NCBI RefSeq assembly: GCF_003590095.1
Contig: NC_039493.1
Coordinates: 8,246,001-8,310,000, forward strand
Source: Trichoplusia ni
Taxonomy: Eukaryota > Arthropoda > Insecta > Lepidoptera > Noctuidae
Reading direction: 5' to 3'
DNA length: 64,000 nt
Both the position numbers and the translations under genes were made by a program. Shown in pieces: positions 22,261 through 34,007 of the stretch. The notes below the pieces were generated by a model. That model worked only from the letters and a program-made list of their open reading frames with translations, was not told where the DNA came from and made no database searches. Numbering within the stretch: position 1 is the stretch's first letter; each line of letters opens with the position of its first letter.

Positions 22261-23200
22261 TATTTCATTTATCGTTAATATACCATATTTACATCAATCA
22301 AAGCTGTGAAGACTGTTCATCATCTCCGTACAGATGGAAGATGGAAAGAAAAAACCATCGTGAAAGAGTAATCAAAATATAAAAAAGCTACTTCAATTCA
22401 TTCACAACAAACGGCATTGTGATTGATAACTTGGTAAAGTCACAGTAAAGTACTGTAAATTGCACGTAATAAACTAATTTAAAGTGGAAAAACAGTAAGC
22501 TGCATTCTCAACAATTTTGAAGTAAACGTTTTATACATTTAATTTTGATCAGAAGAAGGTGATTCGTACATACGTAGCTTTCCAGTCATAAGCATCGACA
22601 AACTGCTCTTTCATTCTTTGATTTCATAATTTCTTTTTTTACCATGGTTTTCTATTCTAGTAGGTATGTAGGTAGTAGGCAACCTCTTAAATTCAATTTG
22701 TCGCTTTTACTTAAAACCTTTTAGAAATAAGACAAGGATTCCATTCAATTCTTGTAGCAAATCATAATTCAGCAACACCTGAAATTGATGAGTTACCTTA
22801 AAGATTGGTTCTAGCCTCCTTGCTATATTACCTAAATAGTTTTCATGGCCTGCTAGGCTCTAGCGGATTTTTGATTACGGCTGTATATCGTAGCTGTGGG
22901 TGTGGCATTGCTCTGTAAAAGATTTTACAATTTCTTTCATACCGTTAAAACTATTTTGTGGCCGCGTCGGCATCGGCATCGGCACGACGCGCATCGTAAC
23001 GAGATTCCTTTCCTTGATAATCGTGCAATGTTGGACCTGATGCCGTTTGAAGACTTATATAGAGAAAAATAAATAAATAGTAAAGTAGTTTAAAATAGTA
23101 AACAAAGTTAGGTCTGGCTTCTATAGGAATTTAGTGTATTAAAATACTGATTTGATAAAAGTTCATTTTATTTCAAGTTTTACAGAAACATTGTCAATAA

Positions 23201-24411
23201 TTAAGAGTTGCTATGGATCCAAGAAGTAAAACGAGAAACGCGGGCATTAACACTGGGGAAACGAGCAAGAGCACATGATTCTCCCCAGGAGCAAACACCG
23301 ACAATAACACGGTTATGGAAGAGAGGACCACCGGAGTCTCCATAGCACTGGTCGTGACCGCCGACGTCGAGCCATCCGGAGCACAGCATGTTTGCGGTGA
23401 TGGATTTGCCAATACTTCGGTAGTGTTGGTTGTAAGTGTTCTTGTTCACAGTCCAGACCTGCACGTGACGAAGGTTCTCAGAGCCTGATCCACTAACCTA
23501 AAAATTGAAAACTCCATAAATAATACAATTCTTCCATTAGTTTCCTAAGTGACCATTAAAGAAAACGGTACGACTTTGGTCTTAAATTATGATTACTAAT
23601 TTTCATAAAAAAACAGCCTTACAGAAGTTCTCCCCCATCCGGTAGCCCAAACGACTTGGTTGTTTCCAAGGTTGTTGTTGGAGTCAGTGATAGAAGTAGC
23701 GCGCACGTTGTTGTTGAAGGAGAATGTTCCAGAGATGCGAATGATAGCGATGTCATTGTCCACAGTCCTCGAGTTGTAGCTTGGGTGGTTGATTATTTGA
23801 TGAGAGTTATGAACAACTCCACCACTGTTAGCGTTTGTAGAGCCAACACGAACTCTCCATCTGCTTAGTGGGTCACCACTGTAGTATATAACGTTTATTA
23901 AGACATTTTTTTACCATCGAAAAATGTATTGAACAGCGGTTCATTAACCTTCCCAAGCTTCAAAAACGAATTTAATAAAAACTCACATGGTGCAGTGAGC
24001 GGCAGTAAGGACGGCTCGGTTGTTAAGGATGGAGCCCCCGCAGGAGTGCCTGTGACCAGAGTTGGTAGAAGAGAACAGAAGTGCGGCCATCATGGGTTAC
24101 TGGCTAATGTCGGTGACAGACCCTCCAATAATCCTTTGGAATTCTTTGGGAGCGGCTGAAAGTGTAGTACAAAACGTATAGGATAACTGAAGACTCACTC
24201 TGCTTACATCCTTTTTAGGTTGGAATACCTGGTGTAGATCGATGATTTTTAAGGACTCCTTTTATTGATTTCATGTAAATGATAAAGGCAACAGTTAAAT
24301 TTTTTAAAATAGTGATTAAACTTTTGTTGATCCAACAACCAACTTATTTATGAGTGGGTACAGAGCTGCCACAGCCGCTAAGCAGAGAGCCAACAGAGCA
24401 ATCACGCGCAT
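23201..24411 (-). pseudogene. TRY5, trypsin pseudogene
   Basis: Exons are 24411-24366, 24155-23987, 23878-23623 and 23497-23201. Exon 2 has an in-frame TAA (24099-24097) where other copies have the Tyr of GQYP, upstream of the catalytic His. The intron 1 donor is CT instead of GT at 24365-24364; the equivalent site in TRY7 is intact. In exon 4 a conserved Cys is Tyr (NKNTYNQHY), removing one partner of the loop disulfide, and the Gln before the GDSGGP motif is Tyr. His, Asp, Ser and pocket Asp codons otherwise survive. A TATAAAA (24477-24471) remains upstream. Independent lesions indicate relaxed selection. Confidence 0.88.
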
Positions 24412-25038
24412 TTTCTGTCACTTACTTTACCTCCCACTTGCAAGTGTAATGTTAGTAATTCGGAGATTTCTTTTATATGCAGTTTTATCTAGCGTAAAAT
24501 AAGGTCAATTGTCTGACAGGATACCATCAATCAAAAACAACAATAATCTGGGTTTATCAAATGCCATGCCATAATTTTTACTTTTTCTCTTGTTAAAAAT
24601 TCGCGGCCTCGGTTGAACTATAATTGTAATATAATAGATTTAATTGTTGATACCCTTTCATTATTATTTATAGGTTGTCACACGCTCCACAAGTTGTCAG
24701 ACTTACTAAGTGATTGCGAATAAACGTTATTTACGTATATTTGATATCTGAATCTTATTGCAACAATCTAAGACACAAATGAATAAGAACTGGAACTGGG
24801 CAGTTCAAGTAAAAGCACGGTGACTGGAATAATGAGTAAAAATTATAACACATGTTTAGTACATTAAAACAATTTTATTATATACCACATAAATATATAT
24901 TTCGTTGCAGTTTTAAAAATTAGAATAATAACCACGATTTACTCACGCTCACGCATATTTATCGGGTTACCCGATAAATACGTATAATGTTTATAAATAT
25001 TAAAGTACAAAATACGACTGCTCAAGATTTTCCAAAGT

Positions 25039-26526
25039 CTATGCGTTTGTTTGTATCCAACTTGTATAGCGAGAAATACGAGTGTTAACCCCAGGATACA
25101 TGGAGTTGACACAGCCGTAGCCCCACGAGCTGAGCCCTACTAAAACGCCGTTGTGGTACAGCGGGCCACCTTCGTCTCCCTGGCAGTAGCCGCTAACACC
25201 GTATGGCCAACCAGAGCACAGCATGTTGCCGGTGACGTTATTTCCTACGGCAGCGTAGCGGGCAGCACAATTACTTTGGTTGATAATCCACATCTGCACA
25301 TGTCGAAGCTGCTCGGACGGAGAGGATCCAACCTGGAAAAAAAGAAATTGTACCTAAAGTCTTCGAAAATAAAACACGATATCGCTTTTTTTGCATAGCA
25401 AATCGTGCTAATACTGAAAAATTCAAGTAGAAAATAAATATTTTTTCATTTCAATTCGAAGTGTTTCATAAAAAAGGAAATATCTTGTTTTCAAAAATGG
25501 TAAATGTCTTGGTTGAAATTTAGATACTTTAAATAGTTTAATGTACTATAATAGTACTTACGGAAGCTCTTCCCCATCCAACAGACCAGACAACCTGATT
25601 ATCGGCAAGTTGATAGTTACTACCAGCAATGGACGCGGGCCGAATGACGTTATTGAAGGCAATAAGACCATTGGTACGCAAAATCGCTATATCATTGTCC
25701 AGAGAGCGGAGGCTGAAGTTCGGGTAACTGATTATAGTACCGAAAGTGTAAACGGAGCCGCCAGTATTGGCCCAATTGGAGCCAACTCTAACACGCTATT
25801 TATAAGCCGCATCAGCGCTAAGAAACAAAAAAAAATAGATGTCACTTAAGCTTCAGAAAAATAATACAATTAATGTCCTTAAAAGGTTAAACTAAGCACT
25901 TTTTTAGCATGCCTTAATATTTCGTAGTTAATGATCGAGAATTTTGATTGGGTACTATCCCGCAGTATTAAAATATTCAAATTAAAAAACACTTAAAATG
26001 ACCAAGAAGCGCAGTTTCCTAAATATCAAAACCATTTATCAATAACTAGCTGTTTACCCGCGACTTCGTCCGCGTGGTTAGAAGATAAAAGTTATAATTT
26101 ATACCTGCCTTCTATCTATCTTGTGGGATTCAGTCAGCGTTTGCAATGTAAGCGCAAAAAATGTGTTTTTTTACGACCTCACATTAGACACCTCAAAAAT
26201 TGTAGCCTATGTGTTATTCTGATGTATAAGCTATATTGTGGTAAAATTTCATTCAAATCCATTCAGTAGTTTTTACGTGAAAGAGTAACAAACATCCATA
26301 CTTACAAACTTTCGCCTTTATAATAGTAGTAGGATAATAATATAATTGTTTACTTACTACACGCAGTAAGCAGCTGTTAAAATAGACCTGGTAGTCAAAA
26401 CAGAGCCTACACACGCTTGTTTATAGTTGGTAGCACTGGGTGAGTACAGTAGGGACGCGATGCTTGGATATTGGCTAAAGACTGCCACTGATCCTCCTTC
26501 GATAGCAGATCGTTGTTTATTACTGG
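25039..26526 (-). pseudogene. SPH-A, broken serine-protease homologue
   Basis: Exons 2-4 are at 26526-26358, 25817-25562 and 25332-25039. Exon 1 is missing because the duplication breakpoint lies in intron 1. Further lesions are a TAG (25798-25796) where SPH-C has Trp of YKWRV, the catalytic His changed to Tyr (TAAYC), IVGG changed to IEGG, and loss of the exon 2 acceptor (ACAT for ACAG). Exon 4 has Glu in place of the active Ser (GDEGGP) and Gly for the pocket Asp, as in SPH-B and SPH-C. It cannot make the full protein. Confidence 0.88.
26045..26335 (+). repeat. Dispersed repeat in SPH-A intron 2
   Basis: It starts 'ctagctgtttacccgcgact' and ends 'tcgcctttataatagtagta'. SPH-B keeps its right half; SPH-C lacks it entirely ('atatcaaattaatataattg' at that point). 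Confidence 0.65.
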
Positions 26527-26586
26527 ATGTAACAAAACGTTTTTTTAATACCTAATTAATTTAAGTTTGTCTGATGAAGTTTTTCT

Positions 26587-27581
26587 TTGGGAGAAGATGG
26601 GGAACAGGGGTGTACCCGCGGAAATATGTGGAATATTTCAATATTGGTATAACAACCAAACCAATCAAGTGAAATGGGACGGTACACTCTCTGAACCATA
26701 TAGGTTGAATTGCGGGGTGAGACAGGGTGGTTTGACGTCTCCCAGGCTTTTCAACCTATATGTAGATAACCTTATAGCCACACTCAGTAGCATGCGTGTC
26801 GGATGCAGCGTTGGTGGAGTTAGTATTAACAACATCAGCTATGCAGATGACATGGTGCTGCTGGGTCCATCGGCTGGGGCAATCAGAGAGCTGCTTACTA
26901 CTTGTGAAGCTTACGCTGCCACTCATGGATTAATATATAATGTAAAGAAATGTGAATACATGGTCTTTAAGGTCGCCGGCAAACACCGTGAGAATGATCC
27001 CGAATTACGTATGAACGGAGAAGTAATAAATAGAGTGACCACTTTTAAATATCTAGGTCACTTTCTTGCAGACGATCTTAAGGACGATGTGGACATTGAG
27101 AGGGAGCGTAGGGCTCTAGCGGTCCGGTGTAATATGTTGGCCCGTAGATTCACTCGGTGTACGGATCTTGTAAAAATTACACTATTCAAGGCGTATTGCC
27201 AGAGTCTGTACACGGGCAGTCTATGGACTAACTACACTAAAAGATCGCTAGATGTCCTGCGCGTCCAATATAATAATGGTTTCAGGATGTTGTTGGGATT
27301 GCCTCGTTACTGCAGTGCATCTGAGATGTTTGCGCAAGCTAGTACAGACGGGTTTCATGCATTACTGCGCAAAAAAACAGCTTCTCTGTTAAGAAGAGTG
27401 AGAGACAGTCCACACAGCATTCTGAAAACTGTAGCGGAGAACTTCAGCTCTCCGATTATAAAACATTTTGTGCAGAGAGTGATCGGTACTAACACTAGAT
27501 AATAATTTATTTCATGTATTTACTAACACTATATGGATTCCTTTTTCTGAAATAAAAGTATTATTATTATTATTATTATTA
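26587..27581 (+). mobile_element. 5'-truncated LINE insertion with 6-nt target duplications
   Basis: It is flanked by TTTTCT at 26581-26586 and 27582-27587. The paralogous B/C junction (37557-37564) has a single uninterrupted copy, so the insertion followed the first duplication. The element ends in a (tat)n microsatellite tail at about 27560-27581. Confidence 0.85.
26588..27502 (+). CDS. Non-LTR retrotransposon reverse transcriptase, C-terminal part
   Basis: An open frame of about 305 codons from the LINE insertion. It starts at the truncation point (no true start; the preceding codons are host flank) and ends at TAG/TAA near 27502. The RT blocks are GVRQGGLTSPRLFNLY (template and dNTP region) and the catalytic YADDMVLLG; the thumb-like KCEYMVFK and FKYLGHF follow. 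The C-terminal domain has FRMLLGLPRYCSASEMFAQ. The endonuclease and N-terminal RT are missing. The intact frame suggests a recent insertion. The protein would copy LINE RNA at a nicked target, but this copy is incomplete. Clade uncertain. Confidence 0.85.
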   Translation, partial: WEKMGNRGVPAEICGIFQYWYNNQTNQVKWDGTLSEPYRLNCGVRQGGLTSPRLFNLYVDNLIATLSSMRVGCSVGGVSINNISYADDMVLLGPSAGAIRELLTTCEAYAATHGLIYNVKKCEYMVFKVAGKHRENDPELRMNGEVINRVTTFKYLGHFLADDLKDDVDIERERRALAVRCNMLARRFTRCTDLVKITLFKAYCQSLYTGSLWTNYTKRSLDVLRVQYNNGFRMLLGLPRYCSASEMFAQASTDGFHALLRKKTASLLRRVRDSPHSILKTVAENFSSPIIKHFVQRVIGTNTR

Positions 27582-27823
27582 TTTTCTACTGACGCAATAT
27601 CAACTAATCACAAAAACCAAGATTAATAGGTACTGTAATGATTAAGATAAGAAGTTTAGCAACGATTGTTACTTTCATGAAACTTCAGAAAAAAAAATTC
27701 AGGAAATGAAGGCCAACGATTAAAAACAAAAGTTTGCTCATGAATATATTTTTATTTTACAAAAGTAAATAAATAGTAAATCAAAACTGTTGTATTGTTT
27801 TTAATAAGTTAAGTTCTGATAGC

Positions 27824-30081
27824 TTAAGAGTTGTTCTGGATCCAAGAAGCATAGCGAGATACACGAGCGTTAACACCGGGGAAACGAGCGAGAGCGCAGG
27901 ATTCACCCCAGGAGCAAACACCAACAACGACACGGTTGTGGAAGAGAGGACCACCGGAGTCTCCCTGGCACTGGTCGCGACCGCCGACATCGAGCCAGCC
28001 GGAGCACAACATGTTAGCGGTGATGGATCTGCCAATACTCTGGTAGCGCTGGTTGCAAGTGTTCTGGTTCACAGTCCAGATCTGCACGTGACGAAGCTGC
28101 TCAGAGCTTGATCCACCCACCTGTTAAATACAAAACATTTTAAACGTTGTTAGTATCCATCAATAAAGTACGGTATTTTGATAATAACTATGGTGAGAAT
28201 GATTCATTATTAAATGATGTAATGGTCACGATTAAGGACTCCGGTTGGGTCCGAAACTACTCGGGCTACCCCGATAAATACGCGTGAGTAAACCGGTACA
28301 TCATTTAATAATAAAGTACGGTATTTAATAAACTATTGATTGGACAGAGCCTTTGCTGGTGTTATGCTTATTACGTCAGTGAAATATATAAAAAAAGTAG
28401 TGATTTATCTATGTACAGTTTGTTATTTTAAGTAAATCAAAAAATTACTTACGGAAGTTCTTCCCCATCCGGTAGCCCAGACGACCTGATTGTCACCAAG
28501 GTTGTAGTTGGAGCCGGCGATGGAAGCAGCGCGCACGTTGTTGTTGAAGGAGAATGTGCCGGAAATGCGAATGATGGCAACGTCATTGTCGTAGGTCCTT
28601 GAGTTGTAGCTGGGGTGGTTGATGATTTGCTGGGAGTTGTGAACAACACCGCCACCGTTGGCGTTTGTGGAGCCGACACGAACTCTCCATCTGCTTACTG
28701 GGTCACCACTGTAGCATAAAAAGTTAGTTAAGAGTTATTTTTTCGTTAACGGTGGAATATACCTATATATCATGACGAACGGGCAATAAATATCGAATTT
28801 GCACAAAAACAACAACTTCATTACAAACTTACATGGTGCAGTGAGCAGCAGTAAGGACGGCTCGGTTGTTAATGATGGTGCCTCCGCAGGACTGTCTGTG
28901 GCCAGAGTTGGTCCAAGAGAAGAGGAGTGAGGCCATCATAGGGTACTGGCCAATGTTGGTGACAGATCCCCCAATAATCCTTTGGGATTCTTTGGGGGCG
29001 GCTGAAATTAAGAATAAAGGATGGGATTGTACATTTTTTTTATCAACATAATATTTTTTAAGATACAAATGCAATAATTTTAAATCCTTACAGGGCTTAA
29101 CCTGAACCTTACTCAACCAACTAAACTACCCGAGAATCTATATCTTTTCAGTATCGTGTCACATCATGTGGTGGTATTACTTTTACCTATAATCAGCATT
29201 AATTCCTTATTTTCTGAATATTACGTAATAGTCTATTTATTTTCCTGTTATGGATGAGTGGAAAAAGTGACAAAACTATTAGTTGTTTACTCGTCGTCTG
29301 AAAAATGCTCTCTTATATTGACTAATATGGAAATAAATAAGCAATTGTTTTAATTGAGCATTGGTTAATGTAACCCATTGGTCGCCATACACAGTGCGCG
29401 ACGTGTTGCAGGTTCATACCTCGCTAAGGACAAGTGTTTGTGTAATCCACGAATACTTGTTCTGGGTCTGTGTGTCTTAGTGCATGTAACTTAAATGTGA
29501 ACCCCAATCCAAACGATTTAAACGCGATTTAAAAAACCATTATTGTGACGTCCTGTTACGGACGAAGGGATATACTAATTATTTTAAGTTATAGACGGTT
29601 TCTACATTAATCATTTACTGTTTGTTCTTCTACCAACAGAACAAAACAAACACTACCATCACAGTAAAATCCCAGAATAAGAAATGTGTCTATAGCGGGG
29701 TTCGGGGCTATAGATGGACCGGCAGCATATTGAGCCCAGGGACCCCGATACCCATTAGTATCTGGACTGTCATACCTTTTGCGAAATCGTATTTCTCTCG
29801 AAAACAGGGATTGCAAGCATTAGTGGATCTAATATAGCGTTCTTTCCCAGGTTTCGTATATGAAACACCACACATATATAGTGAACACTGTCAACTTGAA
29901 TGGGCAAAACTCGTGACCCCAAGATGTCATCCCAACGAGCTTAATCGACATTAGACTATGCCAAATAGCCTTTTCAGTGACTTAATACATATTTTAAAAA
30001 TGTCAATTTTATTGTAATTATTAAAAAGTACATACCTGCCACAGCCGCTAGGCAAAGAGCCAACAGTGCAATCACACGCAT
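27824..30081 (-). CDS. TRY6, secreted midgut-type trypsin (4 exons)
   Basis: Exons are 30081-30036, 29001-28833, 28708-28453 and 28120-27824, with GT-AG borders; 255 aa. The signal (MRVIALLALCLAAVA), APKESQR propeptide and IIGG start are as in TRY3. H69, D114 (YDNDVAII), S212 and pocket D206 are present. The predicted protein is the same as TRY8, 10 kb away, although introns and flanks differ by point changes and small indels, so the pair is a recent duplicate or is kept alike by gene conversion. TATAAAA lies at 30144-30138. Predicted to be an active digestive trypsin; the duplicate probably raises dosage. Confidence 0.93.
29370..29535 (+). mobile_element. SINE in TRY6 intron 1 (copy of 14.5 kb)
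   Basis: Paralogous to 14485-14665 and 39362-39530, carried by the segmental duplication. Confidence 0.6.
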
Positions 30082-30137
30082 TTTCAGTCACCTTACTTCT
30101 CACTGACAAGTGTAATGACTATTAGTTAAGGATGTCT

Positions 30138-30235
30138 TTTTATACTCAGTATTATCAATCAATTCATAAATAGATAATTATTTTGTGATGGTAATGGTAA
30201 ATCCATCAATCAAAAGATTATCGTTATCTCTTATT
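30138..30235 (-). promoter_or_regulatory. TRY6 TATA box and upstream GATA-type motifs
   Basis: TATAAAA at 30144-30138, with GATA cores upstream in the same order as TRY3 ('ttatc', 'agata', 'attatcgttatc'). Confidence 0.55.
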
Positions 30236-33200
30236 TACAAAATGCAATGTCCAAATATTTATAATTCTTTTCCATGAAACAATTTTTTTTTTCAGTACTG
30301 CAATTACCTACCACATTGGAATAATAATAAATATATAAATTACTTTATTTCATCCCAAGGAAGTCACAATTTGCAGTATTCTGAATTACGTTTTACAAGA
30401 AAGTGCATCACAAAGGAGATTTAACCTAGCAGAAACATAAAACCTTGTTTATTTGTTTAAACGCACTAATCTCAATAACTGTTGGACTGATTTCTAAATT
30501 TATTTTGCTATCAGAAAGCCCGTTAATTGAAGAAGGCCATTGCTACACACCATCAGGCTATCATCAATAGGAACAGAGCAGCAATAACAATTGTTATAAG
30601 ACTGGGAGACATCCTGTTGTCTAACTTCAAGGCGTACAAAGTCGACTTACTACAACGCTTAGAGAATATTTTATTTAAAAAAAAATCTTTTTGTCGATGT
30701 TTTTCTTTCAATCTGTCAAACGATATTAAAATAATTATACAAAGTTACTCTTTATGTCGTTTGAACCTTCAGATTTAATGCATAGTACAGTTTTCACATA
30801 ACCCCACAGCAAAATAAATAATGATTGTTATGTATACCCACTTGAAGTCTATTTACACTAAATATTCTTTCGAGTATTTTTTATTACACGTTTAAAACTT
30901 TTATCCTTGAACTATTAATATAATGTTAAATCTGTCCAGTACATCTAAGACAGATATTAAAGTACATTTTTAATAAGTGTCCTGTTCCGAGGTAGCGTTA
31001 AGTTTTTTGTAATCTTCGTTTACTGTCTACTGAAGAAGACTTCAATCAGACTTTCTTCATATAATTGCTTCGTGCTTGCATTTTTTAAATTAAGCTTTGT
31101 AAAGACTACAACGCACAAAATTAGAAGCATGCGACAAAATTTCTTATTAGATATCCTTTTTTAATTTCTTATCTTAAGGTGGAACTAATCTTTTGATCTA
31201 GTCCATTCATAATTGTGAAAAATCCAGATAAGATATTAATTGATGACAACGATTTATCAACTGTCAAAATGGACAGTAAGGCTTCACAAAACAGACAATG
31301 AAGACGTTTTAACATTAGGAGATCAAATGTAAATTAATTTAACAAGGATGTTCTATTCTATTCTTTTAACTTTCACACACAGTTCATTGAATTGAGAAAA
31401 TGCTGGCTAAGACAGAGTGGTACTGAGGGATTTGCGAGATGTTGTAAGGGACACATTATCACATCTGAGTCATCATCGGCCTAGCCTTTCCCAACTAAGT
31501 TGGGGTCGGCTACCAGTCTAACCGGTTTCAGCTAAGTACCAGTGTTTTACCAGGAGCGACTGCCTATCTCTCCTCCTCAACCCAGTTACCTAGGCAACAC
31601 GATACTCCTCCGTCAAAGATGTAGGAATAACAGCCGGGACCCACAATTTAACGTGCCTTCCGAAACACGGAGGAACTTGTGATCGATTCACTTATGCGTT
31701 TATAGCTTAGCCACGAGCTCCTCATATCTGAGTGTTAGAAGAAAATAACCATTATTCGAAGTCGTACTAGCGTGATTCGAATTGAAACGAATTCATAAAT
31801 TTTACCAGTTCTCAAATTTGTGTAAATTCATCTCAGAAGCATCTAAATTGCACGCGAAAGTGGACGAATCAGCATTTTGACAAAAAATTAAACCGACATT
31901 TGAAAATCGAAGAATCTTCAGAAAACAGGTGCAATTTGAAACCTTTATTGTTGGAGTAAATAAAATCGAAAAGAGAAGAGAGTGCCTTGAGGGACACCTG
32001 CATTGGGGTGACGGAAATTGGGAATAAGTGTTCTGTTTCGGACCTATAATTTATATCATTACTAAAAATAATATTTATTCTTCACAGTGGACTCTTATTT
32101 ATACTGAGTAAAATGAGAAAATGTGTTTGTCAATCACCAATCAAATAATTCCATATTTTTTCAACCACTCCATAGATTAAATTTGTAACACGACTGATTT
32201 TCATAGAATTATGTCAGTGTGTAAGCCTATGGCCTTTTTTATAAAAAAAAAAAATCGAGTTTAACACAATTTCACATTTTTGCTTGAACGACTGGTAAAG
32301 CGCTGCGTCATAATGAAAGTTCTGTTTTAAAAATGATTTCGCTTACGTCAGTAAATTAAAGATAACCACAATAAATCTATAGATATGTATATAAAATTGG
32401 GGTGTCTATTAGTAATTTTGAAATAACTGTTTTTAACTACATACCTACATATTATATACGGTACCAGAATAATACAAAACCGAATACCAAAATAACACTT
32501 AAAAGTTTTGACATTCTGTCTGTCGATCGGCTTATTCTAGCTAATCTCTGAAACACAAAAAAAAATGTTTTCGGTATTGTCTCTTGGCACGCAGCATCCT
32601 TAAAAAAATAACCCTTAAAAGTAGCTTACGTTGTTCCTAAAGGGCACGTTAAATTTTAATACATTCTAACCTTTTTTTTATTAACCTATTAAAATGCAAG
32701 CAAAAGTACGTTTAATATTATTTTTACATTGTTTCTCCTACCATTAATCACACCGTACAGTTCCTAACACCAATATGAAATTCTCGTTTCACCTCTCAAA
32801 TCTCCAAATATTGGGTAGGTCTGAGAATATGATGATATCTATTTTTTTTCATACCCCTATTTCCCTAAAACTTGTTTGTATGGCAAAACAACCTTTGCTG
32901 GGATAGTTAGTAATATATAAAGAACTTGATTCTTAAACGTCTTAAACGCTAATTTGGTTTACATGATACTAGCTCCGGTGCTACTGCCAATAAATTTATT
33001 TATGGGAATGACAAAAAATGATAGACAAATTTGCAATACTTTATTTAAAAATTAGGCTTGCCAAATTTTTCTGAATGTTCCGTAAACAATAATATTCGCT
33101 AATATTCTTGAAAGTCAGTCCTCTGAGGGTTAAGTTACCACAGAATGTGATTTCCTATCTCAATCAACCTTATATGAGCCCATGGCTTGCTATCCATATT

Positions 33201-33350
33201 ATACTATTCCTAAAAAAAGCTTCCTCGCTAAATGAATTTTGTCATTTTGCCTAAATTGACGTTCTTTGTGCGCTACACTAAAATTTTGCGTTTTTAATTA
33301 TATTAAAAAAACATTGTGTTTACAAATGGAAATGAAAAAAAAAAGTGTTA
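30236..33350. other. Copy-B spacer between TRY6 and TRY7
   Basis: Collinear with 40235-43370. It holds the 'cggcctagcctttcccaact' repeat at 31470-31722 and a fragment of the 'agctgacccagcaaacg' family near 32815-32925. No gene was found. The extra segment at about 32650-33110 is shared with C but not A. Confidence 0.5.
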
Positions 33351-34007
33351 GTAAAATTATGAGTTGTTCTGGATCCAAGAGGTATAGCGAGACTCACGAG
33401 CGTTAACACCGGGGAAACGAGCGAGAGCGCATTCTTCACCCCGGGAGCAAACACCGACAACGACACGGTTGTGGAGGAGAGGACCGCCGGAGTCTCCCTG
33501 GCACTGGTCGCGACCGCCATCGTCGAGCCAGCCGGAGCACAACATGTTGGCGGTGATGGACCTGCTAATACTTTGGTAGCGTTGGTTGCAAGTGTTCTGG
33601 TTCAAAGTCCAGACCTGCACGTAACGAAGTTGCTCAGAGCCTGATGAGTAATAATACAATTCTTCCATTAGTTTCCTAAGTCACGATTTAAGAAAACGGT
33701 ACGACTTTGGTCTTAAATTAAGATTACTAATTTTCATAAAAAAACAGCTTTACAGAAGTTCTCCCCCATCCGGTAGCCCAAACGACTTGGTTGTCTCCAA
33801 GGTTGTAGTTGGAGCCGGCGATAGCAGCAGCGCGTACGTTGTTGTTGTAGGAGAATGTTCCAGAGATGCGAATGATGGCGATGTCATTGTCCACAGTCCT
33901 CGAGTTGTAGATCGGGTGGTTGATAATTTGTTGAGAGTTATGAACAACTCCACCACTGTTAGCGTTTCCATCCATCTGCTTACTGGGTCACCACTGTAGT
34001 ATATAAC

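Larger units (their letters stand above)
12693..26563. repeat. Tandem segmental duplication, copy A
   Basis: This block carries TRY3, spacer repeats, the TRY4 exon, TRY5 and SPH-A. It is collinear with copies B and C but about 4 kb longer. The extra length comes from a palindromic insertion (16.73-17.89 kb) and from the TRY4-TRY5 interval that B and C have deleted. Confidence 0.8.

Noticed and set aside
33643..33668. Alternative functional splicing of TRY7 and TRY9 through CATCAG at the fused last exon
   Set aside because: The cut would enter the exon out of frame with exon 3, and both genes already carry a frameshift and a stop upstream.
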